From assembly GCA_021228405.1 (NCBI GenBank), contig JAJQRF010000001.1:1070515-1134514 (forward strand): 64,000 nucleotides of DNA, given 5' to 3'. The first letter of the stretch is position 1. Each line of letters begins with the position of its first letter. Below, piece after piece: positions 8,367 through 17,139 of the stretch. The notes under the pieces were generated by a model that saw only the letters and a program-made list of their open reading frames with translations, searched no databases and was not told where the DNA came from. The translations under genes and the position numbers were made by a program. The DNA is from Pyrinomonadaceae bacterium. GTDB lineage: Bacteria > Acidobacteriota > Blastocatellia > Pyrinomonadales > Pyrinomonadaceae.

Positions 8367-8717
8367 TTAAAGATTCAGCAGTTGAGCTTTCGCGGCTTTG
8401 AATTCTTCGTCGTCCAGAATGCCGTCTTTGTGGAGTTTGGCGAGCTTTTGCAATTCTGCCGTCACGTCGGGCTTTTCGGCTGATTCGGCTTGCGATTTAT
8501 CCTTGCCGCCGAATTTGTTCAAGAGCGAACCGCCGACCTTCTTCCCGACTTCACTGCCGACGACACCGCCGACCACGCCGCCGACAAACGTTCCGACGAT
8601 CGGCATCACCGAAGTCCCGATCGCCGCACCCGTAATCACGCCCGCCCCGATGCCCGACAATTTTCCGGCATTTTCATTCTGTTCCTGCTCGTTATTTTTA
8701 TTTTCGTTGTTTGCCAT
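8367..8717 (-). CDS. Glycine-zipper protein with C-terminal SHOCT domain
   Basis: 116 aa from the ATG at 8717, chosen because AGGAAA precedes it; upstream codons in frame lack a ribosome site. Hydrophilic N-terminus rich in Asn/Glu, then a Gly-zipper hydrophobic stretch (residues about 22-60; GAGVITGAAIGTSVMPIVG, GGVVGGVVGSEVGKKVGG), and a C-terminal SHOCT motif (ELQKLAKLHKDGILDDEEF, about 87-113). SHOCT is a short helical module often at the end of membrane-associated oligomers. Function unknown; probably membrane-associated. Confidence 0.75.
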   Translation of the reverse strand: MANNENKNNEQEQNENAGKLSGIGAGVITGAAIGTSVMPIVGTFVGGVVGGVVGSEVGKKVGGSLLNKFGGKDKSQAESAEKPDVTAELQKLAKLHKDGILDDEEFKAAKAQLLNL

Positions 8718-8806
8718 AAAAGTTTTTCCTTTCGATATGAAATAAAGACGACTAATTATACGCCCGTTCCGCATTTACGTTCAATGTTTTTTTATCGTCG
8801 AATCGG

Positions 8807-10342
8807 CTAGAACCCTTTCGCTTTCAGCCAGTTTTCGGCAGTTTGTTTCGGCGAGAGTTTTTCGCCGTCAACCGCGTAATTCATTTTCCGCATTTCTTCG
8901 GTCGTGATCGCGTTTTGCAGTTTCTCGAACGTTTCGCGCAAAATTTCCGCTTTATCGTTTCGCGCAATAAAAACGGCTTCGTAAGGCGGAAAGAACTTTT
9001 TGTCATCCGATAGCTGAAAAAGAGCGAGCGCGGAAATCAAACCGTCAGTCGAATTTCCCGCGATGATGTCGAGTTCGCCCGATTGGAGAGCGCGATACGT
9101 CAAACTCAAATCCATTTCACGCGGCTGTTTCGCAAAGTTGAAACTGTAAGTTTTTGCAAAACCCGCGTAACCGTCGGCGCGTGACATAAAATCCTGACCG
9201 AACCCGGCTTGCCAGTTTTTTGAAAGCGGAACGGCATCCGAGATCGTTTTCAGATTATTTTTCCGCGCCGCGTCGCCGCGCACGAGAATCGCGAAATCGT
9301 TTGAAAATCCGAGCGGCGGACTTAAAGCCAAATCGAATTTTTCCGCGTATGCTTGCTTCGTTTCTTCGTAAACCTTGTTCGTATCGGTGAGCGGCTGACG
9401 CTTCAAGATCGCGGTATAAGCCGTTCCCGTGTATTCCGGATAAACGTCGAGCTTGTTTGAAACGAGCGCGTCGTGCGCCAGATTTCCGCCGAGTTCAAAC
9501 TGCCGCTCGACCGCAATTCCGCGTTTTTCCAAGCTCTGCGCCAAAATCTCCGCGAGAATTATCGATTCCGTGAAATCCTTTGAACCGACGCGAACCATCT
9601 GATTTTGGATTTTAGATTTTGGATTTTGGATTAAATTTGTCCCGAAAATAGCCAGAATTAATGCAAATGCTCCGAATGCGATAAACTTTCGGCGCGCATT
9701 TCCTTCACGTTTTTTGTAATCGAAGGATTTTTCGAGTTGTCCGAGCGCGAAATCCAGAAAAAGCGCGAGAATCGCCGACGAAACCGCGCCCGCGAGCAGT
9801 AAGTTATTATCGTTTTGCCGAAGCCCGCGAAAAATATAAGTTCCGAGTCCGCCCGCGCCGACCGCCGCCGCAACCGTCGCCACGCCGACCGCGATCACGA
9901 CCGCCACGCGGATTCCCGTTAAAATTACGAGCGCGGCAAGCGGAAGCTCGACCATTTTCAAAATCTCCCAATCGGTCATTCCCATTGCCGTCGCCGCTTC
10001 ACGCGTTTTCGCGTCAACGCCCGAAATGCCCGTCACCGTGTTGCGGATGATCGGCAAAAAAGAATACAGAGTGAGCGCAATGATCGCCGTTTTCGCGCCG
10101 ATTCCGCCGATATACGCGATCGGGATCAGCAAACCGAAGAGCGCGAGCGAAGGAATCGTCTGCAAAATATTCGCAATTCCCAAGATCGGAGTTTGCAAAG
10201 ATTTTCGGCGCGTCAACAAAATTCCGGTCGGAATGCCGATCAAAACGGCGAACAGCGTCGAAACGAAAACAAGCAGAAGATGTTCACGCGTCAACGCCAA
10301 CAATTCCGACCAGTTTTGACTGATAAATTCAAAAAAATTCAT
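8807..10342 (-). CDS. Fused permease and substrate-binding subunit of an OpuC/EgtU-type ABC transporter
   Basis: 511 aa from the ATG at 10342. Residues about 15-210 are a binding-protein-dependent permease with several membrane helices and an EAA loop (REAATAMGMTDWEILKMVELPLA). After another membrane helix (about 222-240) and a short linker comes an OpuAC/ProX-type ligand-binding domain (VRVGSKDFTESIILAEILA, YPEYTGTAYTAIL, GNSTDGLISAL). Such fusions import glycine betaine, choline or ergothioneine (EgtU). The linker is partly encoded by a heptamer repeat (NPKSKIQNQ; 9601-9635). The ATPase gene lies about 120 bp upstream on the same strand. Confidence 0.9.
   Translation of the reverse strand: MNFFEFISQNWSELLALTREHLLLVFVSTLFAVLIGIPTGILLTRRKSLQTPILGIANILQTIPSLALFGLLIPIAYIGGIGAKTAIIALTLYSFLPIIRNTVTGISGVDAKTREAATAMGMTDWEILKMVELPLAALVILTGIRVAVVIAVGVATVAAAVGAGGLGTYIFRGLRQNDNNLLLAGAVSSAILALFLDFALGQLEKSFDYKKREGNARRKFIAFGAFALILAIFGTNLIQNPKSKIQNQMVRVGSKDFTESIILAEILAQSLEKRGIAVERQFELGGNLAHDALVSNKLDVYPEYTGTAYTAILKRQPLTDTNKVYEETKQAYAEKFDLALSPPLGFSNDFAILVRGDAARKNNLKTISDAVPLSKNWQAGFGQDFMSRADGYAGFAKTYSFNFAKQPREMDLSLTYRALQSGELDIIAGNSTDGLISALALFQLSDDKKFFPPYEAVFIARNDKAEILRETFEKLQNAITTEEMRKMNYAVDGEKLSPKQTAENWLKAKGF
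9601..9635. repeat. Heptamer repeat GATTTTG inside a coding region
   Basis: Five tandem heptamers (GATTTTG, GATTTTA, GATTTTG, GATTTTG, GATTAAA), the complement of the TCCAAAA heptamers at 12811-12850 and 60441-60475. It encodes the linker between the permease and binding domains of the ABC transporter fusion and keeps the frame because 35 bases plus flanks preserve phase. Resembles the short tandemly repeated repetitive (STRR) heptamers known from cyanobacteria. Confidence 0.8.
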
Positions 10343-10360
10343 TAATAATCTACTCAAAGA

Positions 10361-10459
10361 TAATTAACCGCAGATTCACGCAGATAAGCGCGGATGAGAA
10401 AGAAAATTTCCTGCCCTACTTAATTATCTGCGTCCATCCGTGTTCATCTGCGGTTAATT
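10361..10459. repeat. Long inverted repeat (TAATTAACCGCAGAT arms)
   Basis: TAATTAACCGCAGATTCACG at the left pairs with the right arm ending ATCTGCGGTTAATT, with further pairing through CAGATAAGCGCGGATGA and TCCGTGTTCATCTG. It separates the ATPase gene from the permease-SBP gene, so may shape the mRNA of this operon. Same family as 16258-16343. Confidence 0.7.
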
Positions 10460-10460
10460 C

Positions 10461-11210
10461 TCATTTTCCCGTTCCAATCGTTTCCAAATATTCACGCACG
10501 AGCGGTAAATCCGATCTCTGAAAGTTTTCAGGCGTTTCGACAAGTGCGATCTTACCTTTGTCCATCAGGCAAATGCGCGTTCCCAAGACAAACGCCTCGT
10601 GCAGATCGTGCGTCACGAAAACGGCGGTTTTGCCCAAATTCTTCACGATTCGCGCAAATTCCTTTTGCAATTTAACACGCGTGATCGCGTCGAGCGCACC
10701 GAAAGGTTCGTCTAAAAGAAGCAGACCGGGATCAGCCGCCAGCGCACGCGCAACGCCGACGCGCTGACGCTGACCGCCCGACAATTCGTGCGGAAATCTG
10801 TTTTCAAACTTCTGCGGATTTAAACCGACGAGTTCGAGCAGTTCGCCGACCTTCGCGTTTGTTTTTTCCTGCGCGTGATTTTCCAGATTTGGCACGAGCG
10901 CGACGTTTTCGGCGATCGTGAAATGCGGAAAAAGCCCGCCTTCCTGCAAAACGTAACCGATGCGGCGGCGCAAGTTTATCGCGTCCCAATCGCTCGTCGC
11001 TTTGCCTTCGACCAGAATCTTGCCGCGGGTCGGTTCGATCAGGCGGTTTATCAACTTCAAAGTCGTCGTTTTTCCGCAACCCGATTCTCCGAGCAAAATT
11101 AAGATTTCGCCTTTTTCGATTGCGAGATCGATGTCGAAAAGAATCTGCGCGCCGCCGACCGCATAATCGACGGCGCGAAACTCGACAATAGTTTGAGCAT
11201 TTTCGGTCAT
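10461..11210 (-). CDS. ABC transporter ATP-binding protein (OpuCA/EgtUA-like)
   Basis: 249 aa, one ABC domain: Walker A GESGCGKTT, Q-loop (GYVLQEGGLFPHF), signature LSGGQRQRVGVARAL, Walker B LLLLDEPFGALD, and H-loop VFVTHD. No C-terminal CBS pair, unlike osmoregulated OpuA/OpuCA proteins, so osmotic gating through CBS is absent. It energises the fused permease/binding protein encoded just downstream. Confidence 0.93.
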   Translation of the reverse strand: MTENAQTIVEFRAVDYAVGGAQILFDIDLAIEKGEILILLGESGCGKTTTLKLINRLIEPTRGKILVEGKATSDWDAINLRRRIGYVLQEGGLFPHFTIAENVALVPNLENHAQEKTNAKVGELLELVGLNPQKFENRFPHELSGGQRQRVGVARALAADPGLLLLDEPFGALDAITRVKLQKEFARIVKNLGKTAVFVTHDLHEAFVLGTRICLMDKGKIALVETPENFQRSDLPLVREYLETIGTGK

Positions 11211-11246
11211 AATTTTTGTTTCCGCGAATAAAGAAAATAGTTCGTC

Positions 11247-11843
11247 TTATTCGCGGCTGATGTCTTTTCTTTTTTCGATCACAAAATTCTGCAAACGAGG
11301 AAAGAATTCTTTGAATAATTCATCGAAAAAATCGTAGTTCGTCTTTATTTCTTCAAACGCCTGCGCCAGACTTTCGCCGCCGCGAACGCGCAACGACATT
11401 CTTTGCAGGGAAAACTTGACGCGCGCGAAATCTTTGTATGACGCGAGCCAGTCATCGGCGATCATTCGCGGCAGAAACGTTTGAAAGTTCGGCGGAAAAT
11501 AGTGCAGATTCAGACTTAAATCCCTGTAAACGTTCTGCGTAAATCCCCGCAAGTTTTCGTTTGTGTAAATATTCCAATTCCGCGCCAGAAAATGATCGAA
11601 GGCGACATCGAGCGCGATTCCCGTAAAGCGTCGGCGCGTTTTCCTGAAAAATTCCTTGCTTCGCAGAATGCGTTCGTCCGCGTCTGTAAAACCATCAACA
11701 TATCGATGCACCATTATTTCAACGCGCATTTCTTCGGGAAAATCGTTTGCTTGAATTTTTCCTTTGACAAAATCGCCCAAAAACGCACCGACCACGGCTT
11801 CGGCAGAGCGTCGGGCGAGAAAAAAATGTGCAAGATGATTCAT
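11247..11843 (-). CDS. acpH: Acyl carrier protein phosphodiesterase-like (DUF479)
   Basis: 198 aa starting MNHLAHFFLA at 11843, the conserved N-terminus of the AcpH family; the frame extends upstream but without conserved sequence. Motifs seen: GAFLGDFVKG, MVHRYVDGFTD with the HD-type metal ligands, and ALDVAFDHFLARNW. AcpH removes 4'-phosphopantetheine from acyl carrier protein in a Mn-dependent hydrolysis. The gene is divergent from mug with 43 bp between the starts. Confidence 0.85.
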   Translation of the reverse strand: MNHLAHFFLARRSAEAVVGAFLGDFVKGKIQANDFPEEMRVEIMVHRYVDGFTDADERILRSKEFFRKTRRRFTGIALDVAFDHFLARNWNIYTNENLRGFTQNVYRDLSLNLHYFPPNFQTFLPRMIADDWLASYKDFARVKFSLQRMSLRVRGGESLAQAFEEIKTNYDFFDELFKEFFPRLQNFVIEKRKDISRE

Positions 11844-11886
11844 CGTTCGGTATTCGATTTTACTATAATGAAAGAAAGTAAGACAG

Positions 11887-12426
11887 ATGAAAAACTTCAA
11901 ACCGACCAAAGAAGAATTGCGCGAAGCCGTCAATCATACGACCGAAGATTTGATCGATCACGACCTGAAAGTGTTGTTTTGCGGCATCAATCCGGGGCTT
12001 TATTCAACCGCAACGGGTTTTCATTTTGCGCGTCCGGGCAATCGTTTCTGGAAAGTTCTGCATCTTGCCGGGTTTACCGAACGCCTTTTGCATCCTTCGG
12101 AAGAACACGAGCTTTTGGAAAGCGGCTACGGCATCACGTCCTTTTGCAAGCGCACGACCGCCCGCGCCGATGAATTAACTCAACAGGAATTTGTCGAAGG
12201 CGGCAGACTGCTCGTTAAAAAACTGGAGAAATACAAGCCGCAAACGCTCGCCGTTCTCGGAATCGGCGCATTTCGCACCGCATTTGAGAAACCGCAGGCG
12301 AAATTGGGATTGCAGGAAGAAAAAATTGCGGGCGTAAACGTCTGGTTGCTCCCGAACCCGAGCGGACTTAACGCGCACTACCAGCTAAACGACCTCGCCG
12401 AGCTTTTCAAACAGATTCCCAAATGA
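11887..12426 (+). CDS. mug: G/U(T) mismatch-specific DNA glycosylase
   Basis: 179 aa of the Mug/TDG uracil-DNA glycosylase family. Catalytic loop GINPGLYS with the key Asn (near residue 39), the ARPGNRFWK segment, the GITSFCKRTTARA region and the insertion loop NPSGLNAHY near the C-terminus. It excises uracil or ethenocytosine opposite G. Divergent from acpH; its 3' end meets phased array B. Confidence 0.9.
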   Translation: MKNFKPTKEELREAVNHTTEDLIDHDLKVLFCGINPGLYSTATGFHFARPGNRFWKVLHLAGFTERLLHPSEEHELLESGYGITSFCKRTTARADELTQQEFVEGGRLLVKKLEKYKPQTLAVLGIGAFRTAFEKPQAKLGLQEEKIAGVNVWLLPNPSGLNAHYQLNDLAELFKQIPK

Positions 12427-12437
12427 TTTCCGGTGAG

Positions 12438-12770
12438 TGCTGACCGATTGTGAAAAGTTGCTGATGAATTGTCAGGAAATGCTGACGATTTTCGAGAGTT
12501 GCCGATCAATTGTGCAGGGTTGCTGATGAATTGTGAAAAAGTGCTATGCGATTGTGCAGAGTTGCTATTCAATTGTGCAGAAATGCTGTTGATATTTAAG
12601 AGTTGCTGACCGATTGTGCAGAAATGCTTAATAAATTTAGACGGTTGCTATTCGATTGGGCAAAAGTGCTGATTAAATTGTAGAGTTGCTATTCGATTGG
12701 GTAGAAGTGCTGACTGATTTGCATAATCCGCTGACCGACTTTCCGCGCCCGCTGACGAGTTTCCTCATCC
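12438..12770. repeat. 21-bp phased array B (TGCTGA..GATTGTGCAGA)
   Basis: Sixteen direct units, thirteen of 21 nt and three of 20 nt, each starting TGCTGA or TGCTAT and continuing with a GATTGT-like core and a purine-rich end. It fills the gap between the converging mug and guaA genes. Three single-base contractions break any long reading frame, which argues against coding. The TGCTGA core is shared with array A. A heptamer repeat follows 40 bp on. Confidence 0.9.
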
Positions 12771-12810
12771 GTAAATGTATTTCAAGTTTCGTAGTTGCTT
12801 TTTCGGCTGA

Positions 12811-12850
12811 TCCGAAATCCGAAATCCAAAATCCAAAATCCAAAATCGAA
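12811..12850. repeat. Heptamer repeat TCCAAAA
   Basis: Five tandem heptamers (TCCGAAA twice, TCCAAAA three times) ending directly at the guaA stop codon. Same unit as at 60441-60475 and, on the other strand, at 9601-9635. Confidence 0.8.
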
Positions 12851-14395
12851 TCATTCCCATTCGATCGTCGAGGGCGGTTTTGAGGAAATGTCGTAAACGA
12901 CGCGGTTGATACCGCGAATTTCCGAGGTGATCCGGCTCGAAACGGCTTGCAGAAATTCGTGCGGCAGACGTGCCCAATCTGCGGTCATTCCGTCGATCGA
13001 GGTCACGGCGCGAAGCGCGATGGCGCGGTCGTAGGTGCGGAAATCGCCCATCACGCCGACCGATTGAATCGGGAGCAGGACGGCGAACGCTTGCCAGACC
13101 TGGTTGTAGAGTTTGAAATTATGCAGTTCTTCGATAAAAATCCTGTCCGCTTTTTGGAGTAATTCGACCTTTTCGGGCGTGATGTCGCCCAGAATGCGAA
13201 CGCCCAACCCCGGACCGGGAAACGGATGACGTTGCAAAATTTCCGCCGGAACGCCCAGGTCTTTACCGATCAGACGCACTTCATCCTTGAACAATTCGCG
13301 GAGCGGTTCGATCAGTTTCAAGTTCATTTTTTCGGGCAGACCGCCGACGTTGTGATGCGATTTGATGGTGACGGACGCGCCGCGCAGAGAAACGGATTCG
13401 ATCACGTCGGGATAGAGAGTTCCCTGCACGAGCCATTTCACGCCGCCGATGCGGTGCGCTTCCGCGTCGAATACGTCGATGAATTTTGCGCCGATCGCTT
13501 TGCGTTTCAGTTCGGGATCGACGACATCCTTCAAAACCGCATAAAATTCCCGGGAAGCGTCAACGCCGATGACGTTCAAATGCAGTTTATTTTTGTAAAG
13601 CCGCAGAGTTTCCTCAAATTCATCGGCGCGGAGTAAACCGTTATTAACGAAAATGCAGGTTTGGCGTTCGCCGATCGCTTCGTGCACGAGCACCGCCGCA
13701 ACGGTCGAATCGACCCCGCCCGAAAGTCCGCACACGACGCGCTCATTTTCACCGACAGCGGCGCGGATTTTCGCAATTTCTTCCTCGATAAAATGTTTCG
13801 ATGTCCAATCGCCCGTCGCGCGGCAGATGTCGAATACGAAATTATGCAGAATCTCTTTGCCCTTCGGCGTGTGCGAAACTTCGGGATGAAACTGCACGGC
13901 ATAAATCCGCCGTTCGGAGTTTTCAATGGCGGTGATGACCTCGCCCGTCGTCGCCGTTTGCCGGAAGTTTTCGGGAAGTGCGGTGACGTGATCGCCGTGA
14001 CTCATCCAAACGTCGAGATCGCCCGGCAGATCGGTAAAAAGTTCGGTCTTTCCGCTCAAACGTTTCATCTTCGCGTGTCCGTATTCGCGTTTGTCCGAAG
14101 GCGAAACCGTCCCTTTCAAATCCTTTGCGAGAAGCTGCATCCCATAGCAGATTCCGAGAATCGGCGCGGAAATCCGCTCATAAAAATCAGCCGAAACCTG
14201 CGGCGCATCCGCTTCGTAAACCGAATTCGGTCCGCCCGAGAGAATCACGCCCTTCGGCGCACGTTCGACAATTTTTTCAAGCGCGTAATGAAACGGAACG
14301 ATCTCGCAGTAAACGCCCATCTCACGCACCCGCCGTGCGATAAGCTGTGTGTATTGCGAGCCGAAATCGAGAATTAAAATAAGTTCGTGTTGCAA
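12851..14395 (-). CDS. guaA: GMP synthase (glutamine-hydrolysing)
   Basis: 514 aa, usual length. N-terminal glutamine amidotransferase domain (DFGSQYTQLIARRVRE, nucleophile Cys in GICYGMQLL, His/Glu in QFHPEVSHT), ATP pyrophosphatase P-loop GLSGGVDSTVAA, and the C-terminal dimerisation domain (RHPFPGPGLGVRILGD). Converts XMP to GMP. Translation appears to start at a TTG (14395): a GGAG stands 8 bases upstream of it and no ATG fits the family N-terminus. Confidence 0.97.
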   Translation of the reverse strand: MQHELILILDFGSQYTQLIARRVREMGVYCEIVPFHYALEKIVERAPKGVILSGGPNSVYEADAPQVSADFYERISAPILGICYGMQLLAKDLKGTVSPSDKREYGHAKMKRLSGKTELFTDLPGDLDVWMSHGDHVTALPENFRQTATTGEVITAIENSERRIYAVQFHPEVSHTPKGKEILHNFVFDICRATGDWTSKHFIEEEIAKIRAAVGENERVVCGLSGGVDSTVAAVLVHEAIGERQTCIFVNNGLLRADEFEETLRLYKNKLHLNVIGVDASREFYAVLKDVVDPELKRKAIGAKFIDVFDAEAHRIGGVKWLVQGTLYPDVIESVSLRGASVTIKSHHNVGGLPEKMNLKLIEPLRELFKDEVRLIGKDLGVPAEILQRHPFPGPGLGVRILGDITPEKVELLQKADRIFIEELHNFKLYNQVWQAFAVLLPIQSVGVMGDFRTYDRAIALRAVTSIDGMTADWARLPHEFLQAVSSRITSEIRGINRVVYDISSKPPSTIEWE

Positions 14396-14450
14396 AGTAA
14401 ATTCTCCAAAGAAATTGGTAAAGAAAGATTATACTTTGAGTTGGAAAGGG

Positions 14451-15074
14451 TTAAAAGAGGTCGTAGCTAAGTTTTTTGTTGACATATTCCTTAAACCTGT
14501 AAAACGAACTTTTCGGATAAAAATGATCGTCCAATTCCCAGTAACGGTCGTTTATCAAACCGGATTGTTTTCTAAACAAATTAGATATTTCTTCTTCCGT
14601 TAAGGTTCTCTTGCCGCCCGGCAAACTTATTTCGAGCTGGCTTATTCTATCACGCTCATTTGCAGAGGTCTTTAGGTGATAAAAGCTTGCATTAAATCTT
14701 TCATCAGGGTCTTCGGAATGATTTATCACGTATTGATAGCGCAAAAGTGCATTGCCTGCCGCACGTAAACTTTCTTTGAGTTTATCGTCTAATTCGGTTC
14801 TTAAAACTTCGCCGTTCGCTTGCTCGAGTTCCAACCAGAGTTTTGGCAGTTCCTGCCGATCAACCGAATCTTTCAAATCAGCGGCTATTATTATTTGCGG
14901 CATCTCGCCTTTTATGATCGCTTTCTGCCCTGTAAACGGAGTCGGCGTTACGGCAAATGTCCCTGCTTTTGATTCGCCTGCATCGCTTTTCGCAGTTGTT
15001 TTGGATGTATTTGAACAGGCTGAAGGTAAAGTCAGTAAGACAAATAGTATTAATGTGATGCTGAATAATTTCAT
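14451..15074 (-). CDS. Lipoprotein of unknown function
   Basis: 207 aa with a lipoprotein signal (MKLFSITLILFVLLTLPSAC, lipobox Cys at residue 20). The mature protein is hydrophilic and highly charged, with no motif I recognise. It ends 55 bp before the guaA start on the same strand. Divergent from the 15203 gene across a spacer that holds an FliA-type promoter facing the other way. Confidence 0.65.
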   Translation of the reverse strand: MKLFSITLILFVLLTLPSACSNTSKTTAKSDAGESKAGTFAVTPTPFTGQKAIIKGEMPQIIIAADLKDSVDRQELPKLWLELEQANGEVLRTELDDKLKESLRAAGNALLRYQYVINHSEDPDERFNASFYHLKTSANERDRISQLEISLPGGKRTLTEEEISNLFRKQSGLINDRYWELDDHFYPKSSFYRFKEYVNKKLSYDLF

Positions 15075-15130
15075 ATTTTTCGATTTCCTAAATTTTCAAA
15101 CAAAATGATTTTTTAGTCAATATTTTTAAG

Positions 15131-15157
15131 GAAACCTTTTCAATATCGTGCCGATAA
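15131..15157 (+). promoter_or_regulatory. FliA (sigma-28)-type promoter P1
   Basis: GAAACCTT (15131-15138), an 11-nt spacer and GCCGATAA (15150-15157). The E. coli FliA consensus is TAAAGTTT-N11-GCCGATAA, so the -10 is perfect and the geometry exact. The predicted transcript starts near 15164, about 40 nt before the 15203 start codon. Three further sites with the same geometry occur at 48302, 53983 (minus) and 62595 (minus). Confidence 0.75.
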
Positions 15158-15202
15158 CTTTACTCAAAAGCGAGTTCAAGCAAAGAGGGAGTTATAAAAC
15201 AA

Positions 15203-16243
15203 ATGAGAATTGACGGCGGAACAACGAATGCGGTTAAAGAAGTTTCTTATCAAAAACCGACCGAAATCGTAAAAAAAGACAGTAATTTAACATCGAACGC
15301 GAACGGAACATTCCGAACGGGATTGTTTGATCGTGATTTTGCGGCGCGCTATACGGCGGCGAAATTGAGTTTCGACAGAAGCGGCTCGACCGCGCCGGCG
15401 AAACAGACACCGAATCTGACGACTTCGGGAAGCGGAACGGACACGACTTACCGCACCGGCAGTCCGGCGCGTCCGAACATTCGCCACGACAACGGATTTT
15501 TGCAGAATCCGAACAACCCGAACGACCCGAACCCGATCGCCACGGTGAAGCCTTCAAAAGCCGACATCGATTATTACAACGACCAGTTGTCGCAGGTAAA
15601 ATGGGCGCAACGTGCCGATAATTTCAACGTTCCTTTTACCGACAAAGACGATGAAGCGCGGCGTTTGGACGACGGCATCGCGGCTTATCGTCATTTTCTC
15701 GAAGGAAAAGGTGCAGACCGCCAGTTTTCTTACGATAAATTCGTAAGCGAAGACGCGTCGGGACAAACGATCCTGAAGAACGCCATCGCCGACACACAGC
15801 GCGGCGCGGAGCAGTTATACAACCAGATGATTAAAAACGATCCGAGTCTGGCGGGCAAACCGATCACGTTCGACGTGACGAGCGGTGCGATCACGGTCGG
15901 CGGAAGCAATGCGTATCCGTATCCGCAAACCGAGGATTGGCAAAAAGCCATCGGCGGACACCCGATCTGGAACAGCGCGACCGTGACCGTCACGCCGCCG
16001 AGCGAAAAGGGCGGAAAACCGACTTTTTCGATGAATTATACGCTTCACGCCGAAGATCGTTATAATTTCAACCCCGGACAAGCCGACATTGCGACGGGTG
16101 TTCCCGATGCAACCCGCGGAAAGCTCGAACAGACGGGTTTGGCGCACCAATATACGCAATATGCGACGCTGAACCGCGATGTCACGTGGACTCAGGGAAA
16201 TATTTCGGGCTCGACGACCACGACGAATCCGAACAATCGCTGA
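15203..16243 (+). CDS. Candidate secreted effector, unknown domain
   Basis: 346 aa; AGGGAG lies before the ATG. No Sec signal, no membrane segment. N-terminal 100 residues are Ser/Thr/Asn-rich and flexible (NPNNPNDPNP), as in many T3SS-secreted proteins; the C-terminal 200 residues look folded and end with DRYNFNPGQADIATG followed by LEQTGLAHQY. That closing motif reminds me of C-terminal domains of polymorphic-toxin or effector proteins, but I cannot name the family with confidence. The gene lies 20 kb from the nearest T3SS gene yet has the same FliA-type promoter as the DUF1521 gene, which is the main reason to call it a T3SS substrate. Role otherwise unknown. Confidence 0.6.
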   Translation: MRIDGGTTNAVKEVSYQKPTEIVKKDSNLTSNANGTFRTGLFDRDFAARYTAAKLSFDRSGSTAPAKQTPNLTTSGSGTDTTYRTGSPARPNIRHDNGFLQNPNNPNDPNPIATVKPSKADIDYYNDQLSQVKWAQRADNFNVPFTDKDDEARRLDDGIAAYRHFLEGKGADRQFSYDKFVSEDASGQTILKNAIADTQRGAEQLYNQMIKNDPSLAGKPITFDVTSGAITVGGSNAYPYPQTEDWQKAIGGHPIWNSATVTVTPPSEKGGKPTFSMNYTLHAEDRYNFNPGQADIATGVPDATRGKLEQTGLAHQYTQYATLNRDVTWTQGNISGSTTTTNPNNR

Positions 16244-16257
16244 GTTTAATAGAGAGA

Positions 16258-16343
16258 AATTATCCACAGATGAACACGGATATTAAAAGAGTTTCTGATT
16301 TCTGAATTTATCCTTAAAATCCGTGTTCATCTGTGGATAATTA
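16258..16343. repeat. Long inverted repeat (ATTATCCACAGATGAACACGG arms)
   Basis: The left arm ATTATCCACAGATGAACAC pairs with the right arm GTGTTCATCTGTGGATAAT, 16258-16343. Same family as 10361-10459 (GTTCATCTGCGG). It follows the candidate effector gene and may act as its terminator. Confidence 0.7.
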
Positions 16344-16381
16344 TTTTTACCGAAGAAATTTATTTTGATAGAATCATTGAA

Positions 16382-16918
16382 ATGACGAAAAAGCTAAATT
16401 TTTCCATTAAGTCGGCTTTGGTCGTGATTGTTTTTGCGATGTCGGCGTGCGCCGTTTCAAATTCGGCAACCGCAAATAATCAAACGAGAAATTCAAGAAA
16501 TATGAACGAATCAAACGTCAAAACCACGGAAGTTAAAACGAGCATCGAAGATTTGGAAACACAGATAAATCTGCCCGTCCGCCCGTCGGAAGTAAAATGG
16601 ACGGCGGAAGTTTTCGACAATTCCAGAGGAATGGTTCCCGGACCGAACGATTACCGTTTGACCGCTTTGCTCAAATATGACGAAAAAACGGCGGCGGAAT
16701 TAATAAAAAAATTGGAAGCGGAAAATCTGGGCAATGCGGATGTGAAGGATTGGTTTCCCGACCAGGTAAAAAATTCAGCAAAAACATCCGACGGCAAAAC
16801 GTTTCTCGAAGGCGTGAAATTTTCGCCCGCACCTTTTTTTCACGGCTCCTATCAAAACGGCAACCTGATCCGCGTCGGCGAAACTAATTATTTTGTGTTG
16901 AATCTGTTTTCATTCTGA
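16382..16918 (+). CDS. Lipoprotein of unknown function
   Basis: 178 aa; signal peptide with lipobox MSAC (Cys near residue 22), then an Asn/Thr-rich linker and a compact domain (residues about 60-178) with LPVRPSEVKWTAEVFDNSR and a C-terminal NYFVLNLFSF. No family recognised. Probably attached to the outer membrane. Start chosen as the first ATG before the signal; no Shine-Dalgarno is evident. Confidence 0.65.
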   Translation: MTKKLNFSIKSALVVIVFAMSACAVSNSATANNQTRNSRNMNESNVKTTEVKTSIEDLETQINLPVRPSEVKWTAEVFDNSRGMVPGPNDYRLTALLKYDEKTAAELIKKLEAENLGNADVKDWFPDQVKNSAKTSDGKTFLEGVKFSPAPFFHGSYQNGNLIRVGETNYFVLNLFSF

Positions 16919-16936
16919 AATTATTTTCAAATCGGC

Positions 16937-16965
16937 TTGACAAGATAAAACAAAATAATTAACCT
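16937..16965 (+). promoter_or_regulatory. Possible sigma-70 promoter of tRNA-Asn
   Basis: TTGACA (16937-16942), a 17-base spacer, then TAACCT (16960-16965). The -35 is perfect and the -10 weak. The tRNA begins 24 bp downstream. Confidence 0.45.
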
Positions 16966-16988
16966 AAATATTCGTCTTCGGACGATAT

Positions 16989-17060
<72 letters not shown>

Positions 17061-17077
17061 TTTAAATTTTAAGATAA

Positions 17078-17111
17078 AAAAGAAGTTACTGAAAAGTAGC
17101 TTCTTTTTTTG
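17078..17111 (+). terminator. Rho-independent terminator after tRNA-Asn
   Basis: AAGAAGTTACT, loop GAAA, AGTAGCTTCTT followed by a run of T. It also lies just downstream of the convergent regulator gene's 3' end. Confidence 0.85.
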
Positions 17112-17139
17112 TTTAAATCTGGTATCGGAGAGTAGTTTT

